Below, piece by piece: positions 1 through 6,169 of a stretch of DNA of 6,246 bases. Made by a program: the position numbers and the translations under genes. The DNA is from an uncultured Acidimicrobium sp. Lineage in GTDB: Bacteria > Actinomycetota > Acidimicrobiia > Acidimicrobiales > Ilumatobacteraceae. Numbering within the stretch: position 1 is the first letter of the stretch; every line of letters starts with the position of its first letter. The notes under the pieces were generated by a model. That model ran no database searches. It saw nothing but the letters and a program-made list of their open reading frames with translations, and was not told the DNA's origin. The stretch is taken from positions 1 to 6,246 of the forward strand of contig CAINTF010000075.1 in the NCBI GenBank assembly GCA_903853285.1, written 5' to 3'.

Positions 1-1032
1 TCGAGTCTCTCCGTCGGCACTATACATATTCATCAGCTACCCACGCCTGCAGTGATTATCGATATCGATGTGCTGCGACAGAACATCGCAACAATGTCTC
101 GCCTCCACCCTGGCGGCAAACTCCGGCCTCATATGAAGGCGACCAAATGCACCTCGCTAGCAAAGCTGCAAGTTGAGTCCGGACATGTGTCATTTACTTG
201 CGCGACTCCACGAGAGATGATCGGCATGGCAGAAGCAGGACTCGGAACCGATTTGCTCTTAGCAAACGAAACGCTCGATGCTGCCCGACTGAGCGCAATG
301 GCCAAGTTGCAAGACTCATCAATGATCACGGTCGCAATTGATTCCGACGCCACGCTTGACGCTGCTGCCAAAGCCGGCATCCGCAATGTGTTGATCGATG
401 TCAACGTTGGTCTTCCACGTTGTGGCGTATTGCCAAATCTTGCAGGCGCACTTGCAGATGATGCACGCAAGCGTGGACTCAACGTGCGTGGCGTAATGGG
501 CTACGAGGGCCACCTGATGATGGTGTCGGACAAGAATGACCGACTAGCAAAAGTTGCTGAGTCCATGTCGCTACTGCAACGTGCCGCAAAAGATGTTGGT
601 GGAGAAATAGTTTCCGCTGGCGGCACTGGCACATACGACTTGCACCAGCACACAGGTGTCACCGAAATTCAAGCTGGCTCTTATTCACTGATGGACACCA
701 ACTATGCACAACTCAACTTGCCCTTCGAACAAGCCATGTGGGTAATCGGCACTGTCATCTCATCTAGTTCAAGTTGGTCGGTGGCCGATGTTGGGCTCAA
801 GTCGCTCGGTATGGATCATGGCAATCCTTCGATCGAAAATCAGTCCGTTTGGTTTTGCTCGGACGAACACATCACATTTGCGACATCATCTGGAGATTCA
901 CCAAAGGTTGGATCCCGAATCCGTGTCACTCCAGCACACATTGACCCAACGCTCGCAATGCACGACGTTGCATGGATTGTCCGCGGCGATGAAGTAATCG
1001 ACCGTTGGTCTATCGACTTACGCGGTTGGTGA
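1..1032 (+). CDS. D-threonine aldolase / D-serine dehydratase-like PLP enzyme (5'-partial)
   Basis: Fold-type III PLP enzyme with the alanine-racemase-like N-terminal barrel and a C-terminal metal-binding domain. The frame is open to the first base with no usable start; the residues before the GTG at 52 (LPTPAVIIDIDVLRQNI) are the conserved family N-terminus, so the gene begins left of the window and that GTG is not the start. At least 343 residues are visible. The RPHMK motif supplies the probable PLP lysine (codon 136-138). VTEIQAGSYSLMDTNY (about 658-705) is typical of the family. Near the end, His (937-939) and Asp (943-945) form an H-x-D pair in AHID. In the family, D-threonine aldolases bind a divalent metal through His/Asp while eukaryotic D-serine dehydratases use His/Cys, which favours an aldolase-like member. 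Known members cleave D-3-hydroxyamino acids or deaminate D-serine; the actual substrate is not determined. The gene converges on rdgB with a 4-base gap. Confidence 0.86.
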   Translation, partial: SSLSVGTIHIHQLPTPAVIIDIDVLRQNIATMSRLHPGGKLRPHMKATKCTSLAKLQVESGHVSFTCATPREMIGMAEAGLGTDLLLANETLDAARLSAMAKLQDSSMITVAIDSDATLDAAAKAGIRNVLIDVNVGLPRCGVLPNLAGALADDARKRGLNVRGVMGYEGHLMMVSDKNDRLAKVAESMSLLQRAAKDVGGEIVSAGGTGTYDLHQHTGVTEIQAGSYSLMDTNYAQLNLPFEQAMWVIGTVISSSSSWSVADVGLKSLGMDHGNPSIENQSVWFCSDEHITFATSSGDSPKVGSRIRVTPAHIDPTLAMHDVAWIVRGDEVIDRWSIDLRGW

Positions 1033-1036
1033 GTAA

Positions 1037-1612
1037 CTACAGAAGTTTTGCAAGTGCACGAAAAGCTCTGCCACGATGTGACAGTTCATGTTTTTCTTCA
1101 ATGGTCATTTGGGCAAATGTGCGACCGTCACCATCTGTCGGTATAAACAGTGCGTCGTAACCGAAGCCGCGCTCACCAATTTCCTGCATTGCGATAGAAC
1201 CTTCGCAAACTCCGTGAGCGACAAGTTCGCGGCCATCCGCAAATCGAAGTAGCGCCACTGTTCGAAAACGAGCAGTTCGTTGCGTTGCATCTTTTCCGTC
1301 CAACTCAGCCAACATTTTTTGTCGATTCTGCGCGTCGGTTGCACCCTCACCGGCAAAACGCGCAGTAATCACGCCTGGTGCACCATCCAACACATCAACT
1401 TCAAGACCGGTGTCATCAGCAAGTGCTGGCAACCCTGTTGCTACACATACCGCGATTGCTTTAAGGCGAGCATTACCTTCAAGAGAGTCAGCATCTTCAA
1501 CCACATCAGCTAAATCGCTAGGGCGCGGCACAAGATCGACCACGCCACCCATGAGGTCAACAATTTCGGCAACCTTATGCGGGTTTGCGGACGCGCACGC
1601 GACGCGCAACAC
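1037..1612 (-). CDS. rdgB: XTP/dITP diphosphatase (RdgB/HAM1 family)
   Basis: Cytosolic pyrophosphatase that hydrolyses non-canonical purine triphosphates (XTP, dITP, ITP) to monophosphates, keeping deaminated purines out of DNA and RNA. The 191 residues match the usual family length. Family motifs in order: SANPHK (8-13, N-terminal substrate loop), EGNA (45-48), ADDTGLEV (65-72, acidic metal-binding/catalytic segment), GFGYDALF (149-156, base recognition) and SHRGRAF near the C-terminus. The start is taken as GTG at 1612, two bases after the rph stop; a TTG one codon later is an equally possible start, and neither has a visible ribosome binding site, which suggests translational coupling to rph. 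It is the last gene of murI-rph-rdgB; rph-rdgB adjacency is common in bacteria, including mycobacteria. No terminator is seen before the convergent gene on the other strand. Confidence 0.95.
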   Translation of the reverse strand: MLRVACASANPHKVAEIVDLMGGVVDLVPRPSDLADVVEDADSLEGNARLKAIAVCVATGLPALADDTGLEVDVLDGAPGVITARFAGEGATDAQNRQKMLAELDGKDATQRTARFRTVALLRFADGRELVAHGVCEGSIAMQEIGERGFGYDALFIPTDGDGRTFAQMTIEEKHELSHRGRAFRALAKLL

Positions 1613-1614
1613 CG

Positions 1615-2376
1615 TTATCGCCCGAGAGCGCGCTTGCTTGGTGGCACAGCAATTACTTCACGCTGCATGTTGAAAATTTGTCCAATTCCGTCCGAAGCAA
1701 GTCCAAGCAGCACGTCGAGTTCGCTGCGGCTGAATGCTTTGCCTTCAGCTGTGCCTTGAACTTCAACGAATGTTGCTTCGCCACCAGCAATTGGCTGCAG
1801 CATCACAACATTCATATCAACTTCGGCCGTTGAATCTTCCTCATATGGCAGGTCAATAATTGGAGTGCCGTTGTGAATGCCGACGCTGATTGCTGCGCAC
1901 AGAGAATGCAACGGATTCGCAGAAATGCCACCGTTTTGTTGCACACGTGTGATCGCATCGTGAAGCGCGAGAAACGCGCCACAAATACTTGCGGTACGAG
2001 TGCCACCATCAGCCTGCAATACGTCGCAGTCAATCAATATCTGTCGCTCTCCAAGCACCTTCATATCGCACGATGAACGCAACGCTCGACCGATCAATCG
2101 TTGAATCTCGACCGTACGACCAGACTGCTTGCCCTTTGCGGCTTCGCGATCCACTCGTTCAGGTGAAGACCCTGGCAACATCGAATATTCGGCAGTGACC
2201 CAACCCTTTCCGCTTCCCTTCATCCAGCGCGGCACATCCTCATCCACCGATGCCGTGCACAACACTCGAGTTTTTCCAAATGAAACCAACACCGACCCAG
2301 CAGACATTTCAGTGAAGTCTCGCTGAAAGCTCATTTGCCTCAACTCATTATTTTGTCTGCCATCAAACCGTGCCAT
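1615..2376 (-). CDS. rph: Ribonuclease PH
   Basis: Phosphate-dependent 3'-5' exoribonuclease that trims the 3' ends of tRNA precursors and other RNAs, releasing nucleoside diphosphates; it normally forms a hexameric ring. From the chosen ATG the protein is 253 residues, close to the usual 240-260. Evidence: the N-terminal MARFDGR that opens the family, [16 protein letters not shown] (85-100) with the conserved arginines, GGTRT (124-128, phosphate-binding loop), and [19 protein letters not shown] (about 173-190) with the active-site acidic residues, followed by VEVQGTAEG. The frame extends 15 codons further upstream to 2421, but that stretch overlaps the murI end and resembles nothing in the family, so ATG 2376 is preferred; it also has a purine-rich ribosome binding site. 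It lies 32 bases after murI and 2 bases before rdgB, so one transcript is likely. Confidence 0.96.
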   Translation of the reverse strand: MARFDGRQNNELRQMSFQRDFTEMSAGSVLVSFGKTRVLCTASVDEDVPRWMKGSGKGWVTAEYSMLPGSSPERVDREAAKGKQSGRTVEIQRLIGRALRSSCDMKVLGERQILIDCDVLQADGGTRTASICGAFLALHDAITRVQQNGGISANPLHSLCAAISVGIHNGTPIIDLPYEEDSTAEVDMNVVMLQPIAGGEATFVEVQGTAEGKAFSRSELDVLLGLASDGIGQIFNMQREVIAVPPSKRALGR

Positions 2377-2382
2377 GTCATG

Positions 2383-2390
2383 CTTCTTTC
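2383..2390 (-). promoter_or_regulatory. Ribosome binding site of rph
   Basis: On the minus strand GAAAGAAG lies 6 bases before ATG 2376, a purine-rich Shine-Dalgarno-like site. It supports this start over the upstream extension. It is the only reasonable Shine-Dalgarno-like sequence seen in the window, in keeping with an internal operon gene that cannot be leaderless. Confidence 0.5.
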
Positions 2391-2408
2391 TGTTTTTGTG
2401 TTGTAAAT

Positions 2409-3242
2409 CTAATTCTTCCACTGTGTGGCAGTCTCAAGTTCTGGGCCGAGTAGCCGTCGACCCAACTGGGCAAACCATGCAATATCACCAGACGATAAAA
2501 ACTTATGTTCACCAGTTGAAGCGTCGTTATCTTTTCGCACCAACTGAGTTGCTTCCAATTCCTGTTTCACAACGAATGCGGTTTCGTCGGCGCTCGATAC
2601 CAGCACGACCCCTGGCCCCATCACATCACTAATCACCCGTGAAAGATACGGATAGTGGGTGCACCCAAGCAGTAACGCATCAACTCCAGCATCACGCACT
2701 GGAGCGAGTAAGCGCTCGGCCAACACCATCACTTCATCGCCAGTGGTTTGATCTCGCTCTACAAACTCGACAAAGCCTGGGCACGCTGCACTCGTGAGTG
2801 CGACTGGAGCTCCAGTAACTCGAATTGCCTGAACATATGCGCCTGACGAGATTGTGCCGACAGTGCCGATTACGCCAACCTTTTTGTTACGAGTTACTCG
2901 CACGAGTGCGCGTGCACCCGGATCAATAACGCCGATGACCGGTACAGGTAGTTCGTCGACAAGTTCATTGAGAGCGACCGAAGCAGCCGTATTGCACGCA
3001 ACGACAATCATTTTTGCGCCATATTCGCGCACCAGGCTCCATGCCAATTCTTTTGCATACCCACGCACTTCATCGGCTGGTTTGTTTCCATATGGATATC
3101 GACCTGTATCGCCGATGTAGACAAGATTTTCTTGTGGCATTAAGTCGATGAGAGCTCTCGCAACGGTCAATCCACCGAAACCGGAATCAAACATGCCAAT
3201 TGGGCTGTCACTAGAAACTTTGTGGGACAGAGGCATCGCCAT
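2409..3242 (-). CDS. murI: Glutamate racemase
   Basis: Cofactor-independent racemase converting L-glutamate to D-glutamate for peptidoglycan precursors; acts in the cytosol. From ATG 3242 it has 277 residues, normal for the family. Visible motifs: [14 protein letters not shown] (14-27) with the conserved Asp19-Ser20, [10 protein letters not shown] (45-54), first catalytic cysteine Cys83 in VVACNTAAS, and second catalytic cysteine Cys194 in [10 protein letters not shown]. Two in-frame ATGs (3242 and 3236, giving MAM) are both possible. The frame stays open upstream to 3356, but that part lies antisense to the transporter gene and lacks family similarity, so it is not included. First gene of murI-rph-rdgB; its start is only 31 bases from the divergent transporter start, so its promoter must overlap that gene's 5' end. 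Confidence 0.96.
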   Translation of the reverse strand: MAMPLSHKVSSDSPIGMFDSGFGGLTVARALIDLMPQENLVYIGDTGRYPYGNKPADEVRGYAKELAWSLVREYGAKMIVVACNTAASVALNELVDELPVPVIGVIDPGARALVRVTRNKKVGVIGTVGTISSGAYVQAIRVTGAPVALTSAACPGFVEFVERDQTTGDEVMVLAERLLAPVRDAGVDALLLGCTHYPYLSRVISDVMGPGVVLVSSADETAFVVKQELEATQLVRKDNDASTGEHKFLSSGDIAWFAQLGRRLLGPELETATQWKN

Positions 3243-3244
3243 TG

Positions 3245-3272
3245 AGTTTATGTCATTGCAATAGCCTGCAAA
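3245..3272 (-). promoter_or_regulatory. Candidate promoter of murI
   Basis: Read on the minus strand, TAAACT (3250-3245) is a TANNNT-type -10 box and TTTGCA (3272-3267) is a weak -35 match with a 16-base spacer. The -10 ends 2 bases before ATG 3242 and 8 bases before ATG 3236. If it is real, transcription would start at or close to the second ATG, giving a leaderless mRNA. This rests on position and pattern only. Confidence 0.3.
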
Positions 3273-3273
3273 G

Positions 3274-4104
3274 GTGCTTCTAGCGACTGTTCTCGCACTC
3301 ACTGCAGCAGTGCTACATGCCTCGTGGAACATCTCTGTCAAGCAAAGCGGAGACAAACGAATTGCGCTGTGGGGTCAGTTTGCAATTGGTGGCGCACTTT
3401 CTGGTGCAGTGATCTTGACTTGGACATTGATATCTGGAGCACCACCTATTGCTTGGGGCTGGGCTGCTGTGAGCGGAGCAACACACGTGCCGTACATTCT
3501 GTTGCTTTCACGTGCATATGACCGCGGAGATTTCTCGATGTCGTACCCAATCGTGCGCGGTGGCGGCGCACTCGCAGCAGCGCTTGGTGGCGTACTGATA
3601 TTGCACGACACAATTTCTTTTGTTTCAGCATTCGGAATCTTGTTGGTGGTTGCCGGTCTTCTCGTACTTGCCACCAGTGGTTCGTGGCATGTTGTTGGAG
3701 CAGCGCTCTCTGTCGCATCTTCAATCGCCGTGTATTCAGTTGTTGATGGTCACGGAACTCGCCAATCGAACGCAATTGGATACGCACTGGCTCTCAACGT
3801 CTGTGCAGCGGTGATCACATCGCTATGGATCGCTACAACACGACGCACCGAGATGATTCCTGCCATTAAGAACAACTGGAAACGATTTGGCTTGGCAGGC
3901 ATCGCATCCACTGCTGCCTACACATTGATCATGATTGCGTACCAGCATGCCCCAGTTGGTTACGTCGCTGCACTTCGCGAATCAAGTGTTGTGTTGGCTG
4001 CTTTTGCAGGCTGGAAAATGCTCGACGAGGGCGATCATCGCAGACGGATTACTTCTGCAGCAATTGTGCTACTCGGCCTTGTCGTGCTCGTCGCTGGTGG
4101 CTAG
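3274..4104 (+). CDS. EamA/DMT-family membrane transporter
   Basis: Integral inner-membrane protein of the drug/metabolite transporter superfamily; 276 residues, mostly hydrophobic, with roughly ten predicted membrane spans by eye, as expected for a two-repeat EamA protein. Telltale segments: AAVLHASWNISVK at the end of the first span (residues 11-23), YDRGDFSMSYPIVRGGGAL (about 81-99), typical of the first EamA repeat, and HAPVGYVAALRESSVVLAA in the second repeat. Relatives export or import amino acids, nucleotides or other small metabolites; the substrate cannot be told from sequence. GTG 3274 is chosen because an in-frame stop (3262-3264) lies just upstream and later starts would cut into the first span. 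It has no Shine-Dalgarno sequence. It sits inverted between murI (divergent, 31 bases) and cysM (convergent, 10 bases), so it is probably its own transcription unit. Nothing ties it to cysteine or D-glutamate, although a cysteine or metabolite exporter role is possible. Confidence 0.88.
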   Translation: MLLATVLALTAAVLHASWNISVKQSGDKRIALWGQFAIGGALSGAVILTWTLISGAPPIAWGWAAVSGATHVPYILLLSRAYDRGDFSMSYPIVRGGGALAAALGGVLILHDTISFVSAFGILLVVAGLLVLATSGSWHVVGAALSVASSIAVYSVVDGHGTRQSNAIGYALALNVCAAVITSLWIATTRRTEMIPAIKNNWKRFGLAGIASTAAYTLIMIAYQHAPVGYVAALRESSVVLAAFAGWKMLDEGDHRRRITSAAIVLLGLVVLVAGG

Positions 4105-4108
4105 AAAC

Positions 4109-4134
4109 AAAAAATTAAAAGTAGATAATTTTTT
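4109..4134 (+). terminator. A/T-only inverted repeat, possible two-way terminator
   Basis: AAAAAATT (4109-4116) and AATTTTTT (4127-4134) form a perfect 8-base inverted repeat around a 10-base loop, between the convergent eamA-type gene and cysM; it overlaps the cysM stop codon. T-runs occur in both reading directions. The stem has no G or C, so a hairpin would be weak and it may simply be AT-rich spacer. Confidence 0.28.
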
Positions 4135-5092
4135 CAGCTGCTGCTTCTGCGGCATCCAAATCATCGGTGTAAGCGCCGGTTGACAAGTATTTCCAACCAC
4201 CATCGCACACGATAAACACAATCGTGCCCTCTTCAATTTCGCTAGCAACTTTGAGAGCTCCTGCAAGTGATGCCCCTGACGAAATGCCGCCGAACACACC
4301 ACACTCGCGCACCAAGCGGCGCGTCATTTCAAGACTCTCGCGTGGGCGCACGACTCGCTTCCGATCTAGCACGTCGATGCCGTGCCAGTTTTCAAAGATT
4401 GGTGGAATATATCCATCGTCAAGATTGCGCAAGCCTTCAACGCGCTCACCCAATGGTGGCTCGACAGCAATAATTTGAATTTCAGAATTCTGTTCTTTCA
4501 AATAGCGACCGACGCCCATCAGCGTGCCACTTGTGCCCAGACCAGCCACAAAGTGTGTGATCTCTGGACAGTCGCGCCAAATTTCTGGCCCCGTACCTTC
4601 AAAGTGTGCGCGTGGGTTTGCATCGTTTTGATATTGGTGCATGAAACACCACTCTGGATGCTCAAGCGACAATGCTTCAGCGCGTTTCACCGCGCCGTTT
4701 GAACCTTCGGCACCAGGTGTCAAAATGATTTCTGCACCAAATACTTCAAGCATCTGACGGCGTTCGATCGAAACACTCTCAGGCATCAAGATCGTGATCG
4801 GATTTCCCTTAATCGCAGCAATCGCGGCGAGCGCAATGCCGGTGTTGCCAGACGACGGCTCCATAATTCGTTGGCCAGGAACAAGTGCGCCCTCTTTGAT
4901 CGCCTGATCGATCATCGACAATGCGATGCGATCTTTCACCGAGCCAAATGGGTTTTGATTTTCAAGCTTTGCTATTAGTCGAACACCAGGTTTAGGCGAA
5001 AGATTGCTGACGTCAACTAACGGCGTATTGCCGATGAGATCGAGGACACTCTCATGAAGCGCCTTAGAAGAACTCTGTATTGTTGACTGCAT
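4115..5092 (-). CDS. cysM: Cysteine synthase, CysM type (probable O-phosphoserine sulfhydrylase)
   Basis: Fold-type II PLP enzyme that makes cysteine from an activated serine and a sulfur donor. 325 residues. Motifs in order: DLIGNTPLV (18-26), PFGSVKDR (48-55) with the PLP Schiff-base lysine Lys53, EPSSGNTG (78-85, cofactor/substrate loop), GLGTSGTLMG (184-193, PLP phosphate loop), EGLRNLDDGYIPP (219-231) and a C-terminal CDGGWKYLSTGAY (296-308). It resembles M. tuberculosis CysM along its whole length, and Arg222 aligns by my recalled alignment with mycobacterial Arg220, which confers preference for O-phosphoserine over O-acetylserine. In mycobacteria the sulfur donor is the thiocarboxylate of CysO; no cysO is found next to this gene. 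It follows mec by 53 bases. The ATG at 5092 gives a short N-terminal extension of about ten residues compared with mycobacterial CysM. No Shine-Dalgarno sequence is seen, but a -10-like box lies 8 bases upstream. Confidence 0.95.
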   Translation of the reverse strand: MQSTIQSSSKALHESVLDLIGNTPLVDVSNLSPKPGVRLIAKLENQNPFGSVKDRIALSMIDQAIKEGALVPGQRIMEPSSGNTGIALAAIAAIKGNPITILMPESVSIERRQMLEVFGAEIILTPGAEGSNGAVKRAEALSLEHPEWCFMHQYQNDANPRAHFEGTGPEIWRDCPEITHFVAGLGTSGTLMGVGRYLKEQNSEIQIIAVEPPLGERVEGLRNLDDGYIPPIFENWHGIDVLDRKRVVRPRESLEMTRRLVRECGVFGGISSGASLAGALKVASEIEEGTIVFIVCDGGWKYLSTGAYTDDLDAAEAAAEKIIYF

Positions 5093-5100
5093 TGGTCATA

Positions 5101-5106
5101 ATTGTA
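5101..5106 (-). promoter_or_regulatory. Candidate -10 box of cysM
   Basis: On the minus strand TACAAT, one base from the TATAAT consensus, ends 8 bases before ATG 5092. This spacing would start transcription at or next to the ATG, giving a leaderless mRNA and letting cysM be expressed separately from mec. No good -35 is visible. Confidence 0.4.
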
Positions 5107-5145
5107 CCGAGCCCGTTGAGACTCTGCACAGCAAGGCCTAGAGCC

Positions 5146-5574
5146 TTATGACACTTGGATTGGTGTCTCGGTAATCACTTCGTTGATGATGCGGAAGTTG
5201 CGTGGTTCTGGCACTCCCCGCTTGAGGGTGACGATCATGTACTGCCAGGTTGGGTCTGGAGCCTGAGCCACATCGGTACTACTTGGATAGGCCTCAGTGT
5301 GGGTGTGACTGTGGATCACGCCAATCACCTCAAGGCCCGAGTTCTCGGCATCTCGCTCAATGATCAAATGCTCGCGAGCATTGATGGTGTACACCCGAGC
5401 CGACTTGGCGGTGTTTTCTGTTGGGTGAAACTCGAGCACGGTATTAGTTGCGCCCGATCCAACAAGTAGCCCACATGCCTCTTCGGGGTAACACGCAATG
5501 GCATGCTCGCCAATCCGTTTCATAATTGCCGCCGAAACTTGAAGTGGTCGCGTCGAATCACTCGTCATAGCCAT
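5146..5574 (-). CDS. mec: Mec-like JAMM/MPN+ metallopeptidase
   Basis: Zinc-dependent JAMM-domain peptidase, 142 residues, i.e. a single domain. The full JAMM signature is present: Glu32 in EEACGLLVG, then IHSHTHTEAYPSSTD with His88-x-His90, Ser98 and Asp101 (H-S-H-x7-S-x2-D). The TEAYPS segment is shared with actinobacterial Mec, which in M. tuberculosis releases cysteine from the CysO-cysteine adduct made by CysM. Position directly upstream of cysM supports that role, yet the usual cysO between them is missing, so the substrate is inferred: a CysO/MoaD/ThiS-like carrier encoded elsewhere, or another protein. Tandem in-frame ATGs at 5574 and 5568 give the N-terminus MAM; no Shine-Dalgarno sequence precedes either. 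The gene diverges from smpB across only 14 bases. Confidence 0.9.
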   Translation of the reverse strand: MAMTSDSTRPLQVSAAIMKRIGEHAIACYPEEACGLLVGSGATNTVLEFHPTENTAKSARVYTINAREHLIIERDAENSGLEVIGVIHSHTHTEAYPSSTDVAQAPDPTWQYMIVTLKRGVPEPRNFRIINEVITETPIQVS

Positions 5575-5577
5575 TTC

Positions 5578-5583
5578 AGGCTA
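5578..5583 (-). promoter_or_regulatory. Candidate -10 box of mec
   Basis: TAGCCT on the minus strand fits the TANNNT pattern and ends 3 bases before ATG 5574 and 9 bases before the in-frame ATG 5568, so a leaderless transcript would begin near the second ATG. A weak match, supported mainly by repetition of the same arrangement at other starts in the window. Confidence 0.22.
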
Positions 5584-5587
5584 CCCG

Positions 5588-5593
5588 TATGAT
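5588..5593 (+). promoter_or_regulatory. Candidate -10 box of smpB
   Basis: TATGAT differs from TATAAT by one base. It covers the first two candidate ATGs of smpB and ends 10 bases before the in-frame ATG 5604. If used, transcription would start around 5600-5604 and translation would begin at 5604. No convincing -35 is present, and the -35 region would fall on the mec start codons. Confidence 0.35.
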
Positions 5594-6095
5594 GAAACGA
5601 GCAATGAAGAATCCTGAAGATCCCGAGAACAACCGGTTGCTCGCAAGCAACCGTAAAGCACGCCACGACTATGACGTTATTGACGTCGTTGAGGCTGGCA
5701 TTGTGCTGCTCGGAAGCGAGGTCAAGAGCATTAGGTCTGGAGAGGTACAAATCGCCGATGCATATGCCCACGCAAGTAACGGCGAAATGTGGCTCGATGG
5801 CATGCACATCGGTGCCTATGCGTTTGCCAATGGTTCAGATGCACACGATCCAACTCGCCGTCGCAAGTTGCTCATGCACAAAGAACAGATCCGTCGATTA
5901 CAAGATCGAATTGCTCAAGAACGGCTCACGCTCGTGCCACTTGAACTGCGCTTGTCAAAAGGTCGAGTCAAGGTTGAACTTGCGCTTGCCAAGGGCCGAC
6001 AAAAAGCAGATCGCCGACAAGCGATTGCCAAGAAAGAATCAGAACTCGAGATGCGTCGCGAAGCCGGGCGCAGCCGCAGACAATCCCAGCAATAG
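5589..6095 (+). CDS. smpB: SsrA-binding protein SmpB
   Basis: Small RNA-binding protein that binds the tRNA-like domain of tmRNA and delivers it to stalled ribosomes for trans-translation. 168 residues from the first ATG. Hallmarks: NRKARHDYDV (21-30), GIVLLGSEVKSIRSG (37-51), HDPTRRRKLL (86-95), VPLELRLSKGRVKVELALAKG (split between 116-125 and 126-136) and a basic C-terminal tail (137-168) that in the family folds into the mRNA channel. Starts at 5589, 5592 and 5604 are all in frame; the family core begins around residue 16, so none can be excluded, and the -10-like box over the first two ATGs favours 5604 (163 residues). The gene is followed 74 bases later by ssrA, its functional partner, a common pairing. 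It diverges from mec. Confidence 0.96.
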   Translation: MMKRAMKNPEDPENNRLLASNRKARHDYDVIDVVEAGIVLLGSEVKSIRSGEVQIADAYAHASNGEMWLDGMHIGAYAFANGSDAHDPTRRRKLLMHKEQIRRLQDRIAQERLTLVPLELRLSKGRVKVELALAKGRQKADRRQAIAKKESELEMRREAGRSRRQSQQ

Positions 6096-6141
6096 CCAAG
6101 CTCAGCAATAACTGCCCGAGCGAGATCGCACACCCCCGCCC

Positions 6142-6153
6142 TACACTGAGTGT
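6142..6153 (+). promoter_or_regulatory. Candidate ssrA promoter -10 box with overlapping palindrome
   Basis: TACACT (6142-6147) fits an actinobacterial -10 and lies 22 bases before the mature tmRNA 5' end, leaving room for a short leader removed by RNase P. ACACTGAGTGT (6143-6153) is a perfect 5+1+5 inverted repeat overlapping it and covering the expected region just before the start point. No clear -35 is seen. The palindrome could be an operator or chance. Confidence 0.33.
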
Positions 6154-6169
6154 GTTACGAAAGTTCAAT

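Noticed and set aside
52..54. GTG as the start of the first gene
   Set aside because: The frame is open to base 1 and the residues before it belong to the conserved family N-terminus, so the true start is outside the window.
129..482. 117-codon open frame opposite the PLP enzyme gene
   Set aside because: Its alanine/serine-rich composition is that expected from the complement of the real gene; no motif is seen.
2377..2421. 15-codon N-terminal extension of rph
   Set aside because: It overlaps the end of murI and precedes the canonical MARFDGR start, which has its own ribosome binding site.
3243..3356. 38-codon N-terminal extension of murI
   Set aside because: It runs antisense to the transporter's first membrane span and has no family similarity; glutamate racemase starts just before PIGMFDSG, and ATG 3242 gives normal length.
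3375..3787. Two open frames of 99 and 113 codons opposite the transporter gene
   Set aside because: They are antisense shadows of a membrane-protein gene, with low-complexity composition and no family resemblance.
5133..5147. Small hairpin AAGGC-CTAGA-GCCTT at the end of mec
   Set aside because: The 5-base stem has no following T-run and overlaps the mec stop; too weak to call a terminator or attenuator.
5155..5469. 104-codon open frame opposite mec
   Set aside because: It lies wholly within the well-supported JAMM peptidase gene on the other strand and shows no recognisable motif; it is a shadow frame.
6100..6121. Possible terminator after smpB (GCTC ... GAGC)
   Set aside because: Only a 4-base stem with a long loop and no T-run.
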